Source: Chamaecyparis obtusa (lineage: Eukaryota > Streptophyta > Pinopsida > Cupressales > Cupressaceae). From it: a stretch of 64,000 nt of DNA. Each line of letters begins with the position of its first letter. Position 1 is the first letter of the stretch. A program made the position numbers and the translations under genes. Shown piece after piece: positions 36,546 to 48,594 of the stretch. The notes beneath the pieces were generated by a model. The model searched no databases and had not been told where the DNA came from. It saw only the letters and a list, made by a program, of their open reading frames with translations. The stretch lies in contig BSBK01002083.1 of the NCBI GenBank assembly GCA_027943335.1, positions 124,001-188,000 of the forward strand, in the 5' to 3' direction.

Positions 36546-37570
36546 GGACATAAAAATATTTTAATTTTAAATATGGTATATATTTAATGCATGCATTAAA
36601 TTTAGAATTATGATTATATATTATTAATATATAATAAGTTTTAATATGATATTATTTATAATAATTTTTTAAAAAAAAATCTTTTAACTTCATAAATTTT
36701 TAACAAATAATTTTGTTGGCTATAATTATGAATTGTTGTTAATGAAAAAATCATGTGAATCCTAGAATGTTTGCATTATTGTTAATAAAATTGTTCAAGT
36801 TTTTAATTCCTAAAATCTCCTGTATAAGACTCAAATCAATTCAACTAATCTTTTAGGATTTTTTGTCTAGATTCTAAATATTATTTTTTCTATTTTTTTT
36901 TAATTTATTTGAACATGTTTTTCTTTCTCCCACGAAAACTAGTATGGTGCTAAAAACATCATTTCCAAATAGTAACATTCTTTTCATAGAGCATAGCTTT
37001 TTTTGTAAAATTGATATGAATGTGATTCTTTCAAATTTAGGTTCGTAACATCCATATGAAGGGCATGCAATTGGCTTGATGACATTATCACTATTATTGC
37101 ATATTTTATTAAAGTTTGAAGTTGACTAAACCATAATCTTGACATACCTTAACTACATAGCTTATAACTTCTTGTGTATTTATCAAATACGGATACGGAG
37201 GGCACTATTTTTTTTCAAAATTTTTTTTCCCTTTTCTACTATTTTTCATTGAATGTCAAACTTAGAGGTTTATATTTGATAAAAAACCTACATTCGTTTA
37301 ATGTCAAAAACCATACACATAATAAATTCAAAAATAGTCAAATATATAAACGTTAGAAAGCTAGTTTTGATACTTGTTGTATGCAAAAGGATGTCTTTTT
37401 ATTATTCCATTTGATCACCGTGCTTGAGGCTTGAAGCCATGAAATTCTCAAAATTTCTTCAACACTTGCAACCATGGCCTAAACCAGGTACTTTCGATCG
37501 AAACTATTGGGTTTCAATCGAAAGTACTTTCCTAAAAAATGTAAATTCTAGTCATTACTAAAGTACTTTC
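36546..37570. other. AT-rich sequence, no gene seen
   Basis: Mostly AT-rich with closed frames. The last 80 bp hold palindromes of the TTTCGATCGAAA type, continued right of the solo LTR. Confidence 0.55.
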
Positions 37571-37804
37571 TGTTGACACCTGAAAATTCAGGTCTTAAAA
37601 TTGCAAATGCATCAGGGAATTATGATGTTTGATTTCAATTTTATATAACTTTCCTATGATAAAAGATTAAAATAGATAGAAGGCATTTGCATTTATGATT
37701 TCCACTCTCATGTATTAGGTTGTAAAATGCCTTATTTTATACATATTTGTTTTTAGATATTAATAATTTTTAAAAAATAAAATATGTATATAATTGGGCT
37801 AAAA

Positions 37805-37893
37805 GGCGGCAAGAGGGAGTTGAACACTCAACCTCTCGAGCCAACCTTTTTACCTACATACCTAATCCCTCACCCCTAACCAACTAGTCTACA
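37805..37893 (-). repeat. tRNA-like block in solo LTR (copy 1)
   Basis: Same A-box-like and B-box-like layout as 6761-6851. The minus strand has GTTCAACTCCC downstream of AGTTGGTTAGG. Confidence 0.45.
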
Positions 37894-38073
37894 TTATTCT
37901 TCAAGAGTAATAAGGGAAAAGTATTTACTTATTTTAATTGTATGTGCAGGTGAGAGATCAAAATCACTTTTCACACAGGGAGTTACCTCTTCCCTAACCA
38001 CTTTTATAATTTAATAATATGATTATTGTGATATTTTGTATTTATATATTTTCTAATTTTTAGGAAAAACAAC

Positions 38074-38160
38074 GGGGAGAGGGAGTTGAACAATCGACCT
38101 CTCGACCCATTCCTCTTCCTACCTATCTACCCGACCCTACCCTTACCAACTACTCTATGT
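38074..38160 (-). repeat. tRNA-like block in solo LTR (copy 2)
   Basis: Minus strand: TAGAGTAGTTGGTAAGG, then GTTCAACTCCC. This is the best match of the four to A- and B-box spacing. Confidence 0.5.
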
Positions 38161-39207
38161 TATTCTTCGAGAGTATATGTGTGAATAAATATATAAATAT
38201 AAGATAATCATATTTCCTTCAAAGTAAATTATTAAAATTAATATTATTTATTGGGTAGATTTTTCGCATGTTGTAATCACTTATTTTTTATTTGTATTTT
38301 ACCCTAAAAAATTTTAATTATGTAACATAGTGAGTCTATTATTTGATTAATTTATTTACTTTGTGACCTAACTTCTTATCATCTCCTCATTTTCATGTTT
38401 TCACATATAGTTAACATTTATATTTTTAGGGTGAAATAAAATTTTATTATTAGTAAACTTTAATTTTGTATAATTTGTAAATTAGATTTTGTATCTATTA
38501 TTAGGGTTTGAGTAATGATTAATCATTTTTTTCTTTTTAATGTCAAATCCCTTAATGTAATTTTTCACCTTTTCTTTTACTTTAATTTTAGGGTGTTAGT
38601 AATTTCATTTTACCATTCTTTAGATAATCTTTTTATATGTATGTTGTAGGGTTGCTTTATAAAGTTAAATTTTAGGTTTCCCTAATCATACATATTTTTA
38701 TAATTATATTATCATGTTATTTTTGAAATATTTTTAGGGTAATTATTTTTCTCTTAATGTGTTAGCCCACTAGTGGATAGATTTTATTTTAGGGCTAAAT
38801 CTGTTTTGCATTAAATGGGTTTTACTCTTTAGTAGGATCATTAATTTTTATTTTCAAAATAAAATGATAATTATGAGCATAATGATTTATTTATCCTATT
38901 ATGATCCTATATAGTTTGATAATTTTGGGGACATAAAATATAATTATATTTCATTTTATGATACTTAATTTAAATTAATTATTAATAAATAATAAGTGGT
39001 TCTTATAAGATCAACATCATATATATATTATTTATTTTATTTATTTAAGATAAACTAATAATAAGTATTTTTTGTGTATGCAGGAAATATCAATATTATT
39101 ATGTACGAGATACTAGAATTAAGATAAATTATATGGGAAAGACTTTCCCAAATAAATCATTGTAATAGTTTATTGTACATATTTTAGGGTTAGTTATGTG
39201 ATTAGAT

Positions 39208-39235
39208 CCTGTGAAAGGGCATGTCCTTTCATAGG
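39208..39235. repeat. Conserved LTR hairpin
   Basis: Same hairpin as 987-1014. One base differs (CAC to CAT in the right arm), which still allows a G-U pair in RNA. Confidence 0.7.
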
Positions 39236-40390
39236 AAACTGTAGAAATTTATATTTATACCTACTAAATTGTAAAGGGAAGGGACACAGTTCTATCACAA
39301 CAATAATAATATTCATATGAGCAAAAATATTTCAAACAATTTTGTGATGGCATATACACCTATTATGGACTAAATTTTTTATGGGCGAATCTGGAGGGCT
39401 GGTATATGAAATTTGATCAGTACTGTAATGCTGCCAGAATGAGATAAGTTTAAATTCTTCAATGTTATAATTCAGTGATTTTGATGATATTTATGTGTGG
39501 ATGAATTCTTTCAAGTTCCTTTAATGTGATCAATCTGAATTCTGTTATCAGTATATTTGATGAAAATATTGGTCTCCCAGGATATGTTTTTAGTTAAACT
39601 CTTCCAAATTGCGTGATTGGTAGGCCTATAAACATCGGAGTTAAATTCAATAAAGTTGTCTATATTGATAATTTGGAATTCATTTCTGTCTCCTAACCCA
39701 TTTTGATTGTCAGGACACTGATGCCCAATGTTATAGGCACTGATCACATATTCAGTATTGTCTTCACATATTTGATTGTTTCATGTATTAGTTTCCAGGT
39801 TTTGCCCTCATTTCAATTCTAAAGCATTTCAATCAATCTTTAGGTTTTAGTTTATAAGTTTTCAAATTCGTATTTCATTGATTAGTTATTACATTGATTT
39901 TCTAACATTCTGACCCTAATTAGCATTAGGTCCTAGATTTCAATTTTGTTAGTTCAGTATAGCTCATTTATTTCACATTCAGTTTTCAATCCTAACTTAA
40001 ATTTGTTAATTGTTAGAATCTGTAGTCATAAGTTATTTGCAAGTTTTCAGTTATTGGGTACACCCACCTTGGTTTCTAACCTAAAGTGCAGGGATTCAAG
40101 TTAGAGAAAAGACTTTGAATCTGTCAATTGGCATCCCGTAACCACTAAGAAGAAGTCCAGTGATTTCAGGAGCCAACACTTTCGATAGAAAGTCAGTTAG
40201 TTTTGATCGAAAGTCAACTTTGAATTTTGATAGAAACCTAGGTCAGCCTTTTTGGTGTCATTTTTGGTTAATAAGGATTAGGTATAAATAAATGTATATT
40301 ATTTTCATTTGATTAATTTTAAAGCTATAAAATATTTTGCATTTAGGATAAGGTTTAGACATTTTGCATAGAGCAATTTTCTAAGTTGTG

Positions 40391-40499
40391 ATGGGAAATA
40401 AAAAGAGAAGGCTAAACAAAAGTACACAACATTATTCAGAAGAGACTGAACAAAGACTACGTGAAGAATCACGAAAAAGATATTATCGTCAAAAACAAG
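40391..40499 (+). other. Putative first exon of an unrecognised gene-like unit
   Basis: ATG opens a basic 36-codon frame (SEETEQRLREESRKRYYRQK) that runs into AAG/GTATGT, a strong plant 5' splice site, in phase 1. The Glu/Arg-rich composition resembles the N-terminal repeats of Helitron replication proteins or an ordinary coiled region; I cannot choose. A matching acceptor and exon lie at 55172 beyond the minisatellite. Splicing is inferred only. Confidence 0.3.
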
Positions 40500-40569
40500 G
40501 TATGTCTAAGATGTTCCTCTCTAGATATTTTAAGTTGATGGGCAAGACTTGTCTTAATATTCATGTAAA

Positions 40570-41789
40570 TGTGATATTGTAATACCTAATTTTAGAGATA
40601 ATTAGACCTAATAAGACTAATTATTGGCAGTTAGGACCTATTAAGACCAATTTAGAGGTCTAACTAGACCTATTAGGACCAAGTCTAGACCTAACTAGGA
40701 CCTATTCTAGTCCTACCAAATAGATCTATTAGGACATGTTAGTCTAACCATTTAATAGATGATATTAGGACCTATTGGGTCCAAATAGACCTTTAACTAT
40801 ACCTATTTGGACCAATTAGACAGGTAACTGGACCAATTAGGACCTATTAGACTTAACTAGACCTAATTGTAGACCTATTTGCACTAATTAGGACCTAATA
40901 GGACCTATTAGACCTATTAGGACTAATAGTACCTATTAGGACCCAATTAGAATCAATTAGGACCTAATTAGACTCAATTAGAACCAATTAGGACTTAATA
41001 TGACATATTCTAGAACCCAATTAGACTCAATTACAATAAATTAGCACCTAATTACACTCAATTAGGACCAATTAGACCCAATTAGCACTAATTAGGACCA
41101 ATTAGGACCAATTAGAACTAATTAAAACCAATTAGAACCAATTAGGACTAATTAGAACTAATTCTAGGACCAATTAGATGCAATTAGTACCTAATTAGAC
41201 TCAATTAGAACCAATTAGGACCTAATATGGCTTATTAGAACCAATTAGGACCTATTATCACCTATTATGACTTAACTCTAGAATAATTAGGACCTATTAT
41301 GACCAATTAAGACTAATTAGGACCAATATGACCTATTAGGACCAATTATGACCTAATTAGGACCAATATGACCTAATTAGGACCTAATAAGACCCAATTA
41401 GAATCAATTAGAACCAATTAGCACCTAATTAGACTCAATTAGGACCAATTAGACCCAATTAGGACTAATTAGGACCAATTAGGACCAATTAGAACTAATT
41501 AGAACCAATTAGAACCAATTAGGACTAATTAGAACCAATTAGGACCAATTAGAACTAATTAGGACCTAATTAGACTCAATTAGAAGCAATTAGGACCTAA
41601 TTAGACTCAATTAGAACCAATTAGATTCAATTAGGACCTAATTAGACTGACCATTTAATAGATCATAGGTCCTAATTCGATCTAATAGGTCCTAATTGGT
41701 TAGTTAATAGGTCATATTAGAACCAATTAGGACCTATTAGGACTTTTTAGTCTGACCATTTAATAGATGTATTAGTACCTATTGGGTCC
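40570..41789. repeat. AATT-phased minisatellite, left part
   Basis: Built from 10-bp units such as AATTAGGACC, AATTAGAACC and AATTAGAACT, mixed with 11-bp units such as AATTAGGACCT. The ~100-bp stretch from 40768 (ATTGGGTCCAAATAGACC...) recurs at the right part from 53546, so higher-order units exist. The array is split by the Tat element, with target duplication GGTCC. Confidence 0.95.
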
Positions 41790-43437
41790 TGAATAGGTGA
41801 AAAATGGAAGCTATCAATGATGCATCTAACATTCCTCACTATTCATTTGTAATGTTTTGAATTAGAATTGGATAAGTAAAGTAAATCTGGAAATGTTTGA
41901 AAATCAATCAAGATAAATTGCATACCTCATAATGGAACAAATATGGAAATACCTATTTTCTAATGCATGTGTGTTGTCTCTGGAAATTCTGCAACCAGAT
42001 CTGGAACCAGAAAATTGTAACAGAGAAAACCCAGAAAACTTTTGTCTTTCTAGAAGCAGGTAGTCCTTGACCCTAATAGCGGGGCAAGGTCTTACCCCTG
42101 GGTAGGATCCTACCCCCCCCCCCCCACTATAGTTTTTCCTTGACCCAAAATAGCTCCGATGAAAAATCTGTTCATGGATCTTGGAAGTTCACCGAAAAGG
42201 GTATTCAAATCTGCACTCCAATTCTTGAAACATCGACTGTAGATATCTGAAAATGGTGTTTTGGGGTGGCTATATAGGGTCTTTCCTTAGTCAAACCCCC
42301 ATTTTTGTGATCTCCACCTCCACGAATAGCCAGTTGTAATAGAATGTGTGTGTGTATTGAAAGTGTAATGCCAAGATCTAATCCTCTAGATTAAAACCCT
42401 AGCATGAATATGTATGAGAAAGCAATGCATAGATTTGAATAAGATAAGAAAGCATACCAAGCCCCCAAGGATAAAGTACTCCTACCAAACTCATAATCCA
42501 TAATTTCTACCCCATGATTATATATTTGAATGCTTGAATGTTGATAATGGTGGATCAAGGAAGAAAGGATCTCCCTTGCTCCAAATAGATGTTCACAATG
42601 GTGTGTTCACAAAGATGCTTGATATCAACAATGGCTTGATCTTCTATATCATCCTCTTGCAATCTTGCATCTTCACTTCACCATCACTTGCTTGCTTGAA
42701 GCAATTATGTCCCCACTTGATGTCTTGATCATGAAATTGCTTGATCTCCTTGTGATGTGGTTGCCTTTGTGTGAAAATGAAGGCAAATGAGAGTCTTTAT
42801 ATAGAGGTTTCAAGGTGAGGCTCCTAGAGTAATGTGAGGACCCATAGTTCAAATTTCACCTTGAATTATGGTCCAATCACAATAACCAACTAATGAGGGA
42901 AAATAATTAAATGAATTTGAAATTAAAACCCTTCCACATCGGGATTCGAACGCCTGACATTGATTTCGGGGCCCTCTGGGACCAAATTTTGAAAAGGGGA
43001 ATCAAATCATGAAAGAGGTCAAAGATGACCTCATATCTAACCTAGGTCAGGGAAGACCTAGACCCCAACCTAGGTCAAGGATGACCTTTTCCTTGACCCA
43101 TGGGTCCAGATCCTGCCAGAATCAGAAACAAGAGGTCTCGGGGATGCTCGGAGACCTAGAAATGATGTCAAAATAGGGCAGAGTGCCAGGGAGAGGCACA
43201 AAATCCTATGATGATTATGATGAAGGCCAAGAGGACCTATTTCTAAGTCATACCTAGAAAATAGAGCCATGGAAGAGGGAAATTAAGGAGAATCCTCGGG
43301 ATCCTAACCCTAATTTCACCTAGAATGAAGGAATCAAGTGCAGAATGCATCCTAAATGCAAGTCTATCATGATAAATGTACTAAAAGAGGCTGCTAAACC
43401 TATCAAGATGTAAGTGCTTCCATTTTAAGATGATACA
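41790..43437 (-). repeat. 3' LTR of Tat element
   Basis: 1648 bp, TGAATAGG...GATGATACA on the + strand. It has a 13-base C run at 42113-42125, where the other LTR has six C's. TTGACC/GGTCAA motifs cluster at 43016-43095. Confidence 0.95.
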
Positions 43438-43455
43438 TTTATCCCCCACTTTAGC
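43438..43455 (-). promoter_or_regulatory. Polypurine tract of Tat element
   Basis: Minus strand reads AAAGTGGGGGATAAA directly before the LTR start TGTATCATC. Confidence 0.8.
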
Positions 43456-44154
43456 TTAGATATGACACTACGTGAATATGCAAGCTAAATAAATAAAACA
43501 TCATAGTAAATAAAAAGGATATAGCCAAGTCCGCAATGTAGAGATCCTGCAGAAAAATCTTAGAACCTGCAACACATAAGGTTAATTAAAATCCATAAAT
43601 CAACTAGAGCTTACTATATGACAATTGAGAAGTGCATAAAGCCTTGTATGCCCCCCCTATTTCAGCTTTCTACTTCTGAAGGGTGAAACAGGGTGAGAAG
43701 GATAACTCTATTCACTCGATATGCAGTTTGTTGAAAAGTCATTTCCTAAACTAATTATAAGGATTCCTAACCTTCCTAAACTAGTTCAAGGAGTTAGGTA
43801 TCTGAATCATGATTCCAACGCCATTGACGACACTGAAAATAGAGTTACCAAACTCAAGTTATGATGAAAAGAGTGAATGTCTATCTAAATGCATGAGAAG
43901 GGGAATCCGAGTTTACCATGAGCAAACCCTAAAAGAAACCCTAATTTGAACTATAAATAAGGAGAAGGAAGATATACTTACTCATTCTTACTATTTGTAG
44001 ATTTGAAAAGAGGAAGCAAGATGCTGAGGAGAGAAGAACTTCGAGCGACGTGCATGGAGCTTTTGAGCACAGTCTAGCTACCAGAAGGTCACTCCCTGAG
44101 GTGAGCTTGTTGTTGTATGATTTTTTACTTTCCAAATTCCTATTTTTTGTAGGC

Positions 44155-44367
44155 AAGGTCGACCCTATCCCTTATAGGTTGACCTTGACCCATCTATGTT
44201 GACTTTGACCCAAGAAAGTTGACATTGACTGGAAGATCTCCACTTGTTCTGGGATGAGGTTGACCTTGACCCAACAAGGTCATCCTTGACCTAGTAAAGT
44301 TGACTTTGACCTAGTAAGGTCATCCTTGACCTAACTAAGGTCAACCTTGACCTAGTTAAGTTAGATT
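44155..44367 (+). promoter_or_regulatory. Dense W-box (TTGAC) array upstream of the PMD frame
   Basis: Thirteen TTGAC cores (mostly TTGACC or TTGACT) on the + strand within about 180 bp, plus one GTCAA. TTGAC(C/T) is the WRKY binding core. The array lies immediately upstream of the PMD reading frame and in the element's 3' region. It may be a tandem-repeat by-product; binding is inference. Confidence 0.55.
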
Positions 44368-44399
44368 TGTTGATGTAGATGGCTGATATGATGTTTGTT

Positions 44400-46340
44400 T
44401 GTGCTTGCAGGACTTGGTCCATCTCGGAGAGCATCCCTTTGGAGAGTTTCTAGGCATGGTTAGAGATAGGCTATCTGAGCTTGATGATGATGAGATGCAG
44501 TTACTGAGAGATGTGGAACTATACTGGGTATCAATCCTACCATAGATCAAACTACACCGAGCCATGCTATCAGCTCTGATAGAGAGGTGGGATGAGGATA
44601 CATGCTCCTTCCATCTTCCCTCCAGAGAGATTACAGTGACATTAGAGGATGTCTACAGGATCTTGTAGCTGCCACTCCAAGGTGAGACTGTCAGACCTAG
44701 AGCACAATGATTTTTTGAGGGGATCAATTCAAATAAGGAGTATTGAATAGGATGGGTTCCACAAATATGGACTCGGTCAGATCAGGTCCTATTGTCATCC
44801 ATACTGTCAGGCCCTACACCTTTAGTACGGAGGGTGATGCTTTGCATAATATCCTTGGTTGTGTTACCAAACAGAAAGGGTACCATATTTTGTACACCTC
44901 TTACACATCTTATATAGAGGATGGAAAGGGAGAGGACCATGTTCTCATGGGGTCACAACATGTTAGCCTAGCTATACCATGAGCTAGGTCAGGTAGTGAG
45001 ATATCAGAGGGAGAGTTTGTTGATATGCACACTCTTGCAAATTTGGTTCTTTGAGCATTTCACATGTACACGTCCACAAGGTGTTCCAGTGATGGTAGAT
45101 GCGAGTACACTGAGAGTCTTTATGTATCCTCTGAGAGATGCCTGGAAGTTTGGAGATATCCTCTATTGGAGGGTACATCTAGACCACATTCCGAGCATTG
45201 ATGTGATATGGAGACCCTACTTCCAGATGATAGAGTGGCCTGATACATGATTCCAGATGAGATATTCACAGTGGTGGAAGCTACTAGAGGGTCATCAAAA
45301 TCATATAGTGATTCCATACTATTATGGTTGGGTGATGAGGAAGTTCGACCTGTTATAAAGAGTCCCTAGAGTAGTACCTCACTATGCACATCCAACAAGG
45401 TACTATCATAGAATCGGCACCATGCACTGACCATCGATAGAAGACATAGAGAGAAGTGACACATATGAGATAGAGGATAGAGAGGTACCATCAGATGTGA
45501 CCTATTTAGGCATGAGCCAAGATTACATTAGGTACTAGAGTCTGTAGGGGACCCGCCCCATATTCCTTGAGGATTATCCTACAAGTGATTCAGGTCTTTC
45601 AAAGAGGACACACCAGGATAGTGGTACAACAGAGGAGGATGAGGATGTCAGAGATGAGGAGAACATCTTCGAGGGAGATCCCATGGAGGATGAGAGAGTA
45701 GAGAGAGCATAGGAGAGAGCATAGGAGATGCCCCCAGCTGGTGATATTGGTGTAGATGTACACATTTTTCATGCATCACCACTGAGGTCATGATGGCCTT
45801 CACATCCCTGCATAGAGACACCACCACCGAGGCCTAGACATAGCGAGCGTGGAGAGAGTAGTCACTCCATGCCCCCACCATCTAGACATTTCAGTGACGT
45901 CTAGGAGGGAGACCTAGGTATGAATATGAGATTTGATTAAATATGCAATTTGATTTGAAATGAAAAGATACTAGACTGATATAAATGTATTTTCATTCTA
46001 TAGCTAGCATAGTAGAGTGGAGGAGCTTTGTATCCAAGATTCTCAAGGATACAATTATATCCTACCGACTACCAGCCAAGGAGAGAGATTCTTCCATTGG
46101 TCGCACAGATCCTGGCAGGCATGCCAACATCTTTGCATGCATCCAACGAGAGCTGAGATTATGCAGAGAAAGGGAGGAGAATTTGATAGCTGAGCTATAG
46201 AGTGCCCGAGAGCATCCATAGGGAATGATTATATCCAGGAGCCACACACAGACACACAAATCTACCTCTTCCTATCATAGGGCAGAGATATCTGGGAGCC
46301 ATCAGCCTTCACAGTGTAGTGATAGAGGTATTGATAAATA
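44400..46340 (+). pseudogene. Plant mobile domain (PMD, MAIN-like) pseudogene, antisense to the Tat pol
   Basis: The + strand encodes LIERWDEDTCSFHLPSREIT then VTLEDVYRIL*LPLQGE near 44570-44690, the signature opening of PMD (PF10536). Further PMD-like blocks follow: LLICTLLQIWFFEHF near 45010-45060 and YFQMIEW near 45220; then RVPRVVPHYAHPTRYYHRIG near 45360. An acidic and Pro/Arg-rich tail extends to about 46340. In-frame stops (e.g. 44542, 44670, 45248, 45430, 45540) and a frameshift between 44700 and 44990 inactivate it. PMD proteins such as MAIN and MAIL1 act in silencing and splicing in Arabidopsis, and the domain also occurs inside transposons. Here it sits between integrase and PPT on the opposite strand. 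Confidence 0.75.
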
Positions 46341-46570
46341 GGGCCATTGGCCACATATGTATTAGAACCTAAAAAATGTTTTTGACGAATGAAAAAATTT
46401 CTCTAATAATTAATTCTATGTTTGATTACTATGTTTTCATCAATATAAAACTTAATAGAAAGAAAGAAAGTGCATGAATATATTCAATATGTAATTTTGC
46501 TAGAACTACATAACCTATAAAACAAACTTTATAAGGAATACATAAATGCACCAAGAAAGAAAAAATGAAG

Positions 46571-47576
46571 TTAAGGATAATAACGTTTGAGATGCATAAT
46601 ATGAATGGGTTCCTTAAAAGAAACACCATCCATATCAGAAAGTTTATAAGCACCTGAACCAAAGTCTTCAATAACAACAAAAGGTCCAAGCCAATTAGGG
46701 CTAAATTTTCCTTTTTTGCCTGGTAAAACATTCACATTTCATTGATTCTCATAAAGGACTAAATCACCAACCGCAAATGTTCGTTCAATTACCTTATGAT
46801 TGTATTGCTTCTGAAGAGATTTATGATAAGCTTTTATATGTTCTAATGCATGTATTCATTGTTCATCCAACATTGCTAGCTCTTGTAAGTGTTGTTCACG
46901 AAAAGTATCCTTATCAATTATCCGATGAAATGAAACACGTAGAGAAGGCATTTATAATTCCAAAGGCATAATAGCATCAGTACCATAGACAAGGTTGTAA
47001 GGAGAAGTACCCATGGTAGTACGAACACTAGTCCTGTAAGCCCATAAAGCATAGGTCAATTGAGTATGCCAATCTTTCGCATGCTTACTAACTATTTTTT
47101 CTCAAAATTTGTTCAATGATTTTATTTGATGCTTCAACTTGTCCATTAGATTGAGGATAATAAGGAGTTGAAAATCTATGTTGAATTCGATATTTCTCCA
47201 AGAATTTCACAACTTCTTTATTTTTAAAAGAGGTACCATTATCCAAAATTATCATCGAAGGAATACCAAATCTTGTTATGATATTATTAAGGATGAAATC
47301 ACAAATAACATCCACTATTTTTGAATGAAGAGGGACAACTTCGGCCCACTTCGTGAAGTAATCTGTAGCAGTCAGAATGTAAGTATGTCCTTGAGAAGAA
47401 GCTGGTGAGATTTTTCCAATAAGGTCAAAACCCCAAACACTAAAAGTCCATGGAGAAATGTGATTACGAAGCTTGAGAGCAGGAGCATGAATCAAATTAC
47501 TATGCTGTTGACATTGAGGACATTTCTTAACAAACATGAAAGAATCTTGCTCCATTATTTTCCAATAATATCTCAT
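46571..47576 (-). pseudogene. Tat integrase (broken)
   Basis: The His ligands lie upstream (HSSSCGGHFGG near 47620), with CPQC near 47520. The catalytic Asp residues are at FDLIGK and LDNGTSF, and the Glu at YPQSNGQVEASNK. A frameshift near 47090 and stops near 46970, 46860 and 46740 interrupt the rest. The C-terminus resumes with LPGKKGKFSPNWLGPF and ends HLKRYYP with a stop at 46571. No chromodomain, as expected for Tat. Confidence 0.9.
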
Positions 47577-48500
47577 TCAAAGTAATTTATTAACTAGGGA
47601 TTTTCCACCAAAATGTCCCCCACAAGAACTAGAATGAGCTTCGGCCAAAGCTACAGGGATTTCAGTTCTATTGAGACATCTTAATAATAATCCTTCATAA
47701 GAATGTTTATAAAGTGTATCTCCTAGAATGATGTAACATGTTGCAAGCTTCCTAATATGATTACGCGTGTTCCTTGTTGTCGATTCAGGAAAATTACCAT
47801 CTTTCAAAAAATGAAAGATATGTGAATACCATTCATTCGAATGCAAATTGAAACAATCAAAGGTAATATTTTTAGAAATTGTAGGGCTTTTAAGAGTTTG
47901 TATAGTAAATTGAAAGTTTTTAACATTATTCTCAAGACAAAACAAACAAGCTGCGCTTGCCATGGCATCTGCATGTTGATTATCCTTCCTAGGTAAAGTC
48001 TGAATCGTATAAGAGGAGAATTGTGAAAGCACATCAAGAGTTAAATCTCTATATTGTGTCATTTTATCATTCTTAGTCTGATATCCTCCTTTAATCTATT
48101 CAAAAATTAATTGCGAATCTCCATATATTTGTAAATGTTTAATATTAAGGGATGAAGCCACTCGTAGGCCAGCTATAAGAGCTTCATACTCCACAATGTT
48201 ATTAGTACAAGGAAAGGTTAATTTGTATGATAAAGGGATGGGTTTTTTTGTAGGGGGAATCAAGGTAATACCCATACTAGAACTTGTCTTACACTTAGAC
48301 CCATCAAAATATAATTCCCAAATGTCATCTTGTTGAATAGCTAGAATATTATCATTAGGGAACTCTATTGAAGTAGAACATGTATCTGAAATAGGACAAT
48401 GAGCTTCAGCTAAATAATCTATTAAATCTTGTCCCTTAATAGACTTTTGAGAAATGAAATTAAGATCAAATTCTGTAAGTAACATCACCCATTTTGCCAA
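47577..48500 (-). pseudogene. Second (archaeal-type) RNase H and integrase N-terminal part
   Basis: 48096-48500 reads LYFDGSKCKTSSSMGI, NIVEYEALIAGLRVA and IYGDSQLI, the Asp, Glu and Asp of an RNase H fold distinct from the one joined to RT. A stop near 48093 is followed by LPRKDNQHADAMASAA, the end of the same domain, then the linker and the zinc-binding N-terminus of integrase. A second RNase H after the retroviral-type one is diagnostic of the Tat group. Confidence 0.85.
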
Positions 48501-48594
48501 CCGGCCAGAGAGACCAGTTTGTGAGAAAAGATTTCAAAGGATTGAATTTAACAATCACATTGACTTCAACATTTATAAGATAATGCCTAAGTTT

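Larger units (their letters stand above)
37571..40178 (+). mobile_element. Solo LTR with perfect 5-bp TSD
   Basis: 2608 bp starting TGTTGACACC and ending AGCCAACA. CTTTC occurs directly before (37566-37570) and directly after (40179-40183). The left ~1.7 kb aligns with the LTRs at 1-1834 and 6563-9074, including the doubled tRNA-like module and the hairpin. The last ~850 bp are much more diverged. No PBS or internal sequence follows, so it formed by LTR-LTR recombination. A minus-strand frame at 39511-39747 lies in the diverged part and is not conserved in the other LTRs. Confidence 0.9.

Noticed and set aside
39511..39747. 78-codon minus-strand ORF that looks protein-like
   Set aside because: It lies in the diverged part of a solo LTR, and the related LTRs have nothing similar. 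Kept only as a note.
40570..41789. Telomere-like repeat because of TTAGGACC
   Set aside because: The plant telomere unit is TTTAGGG. Here units are 10-11 bp with an AATT core and many variants, and TTAGGG runs are absent.
42113..42125. Run of 13 C (and 13 G at 61287-61299) as a quadruplex or assembly artefact
   Set aside because: Homopolymers in LTRs expand by slippage; the partner LTR has a short run. Length may be uncertain from sequencing, but no more can be said.
44356..44565. Minus-strand ORFs across the PMD region (also 45574-45765)
   Set aside because: They are shadows of the + strand PMD reading frame.
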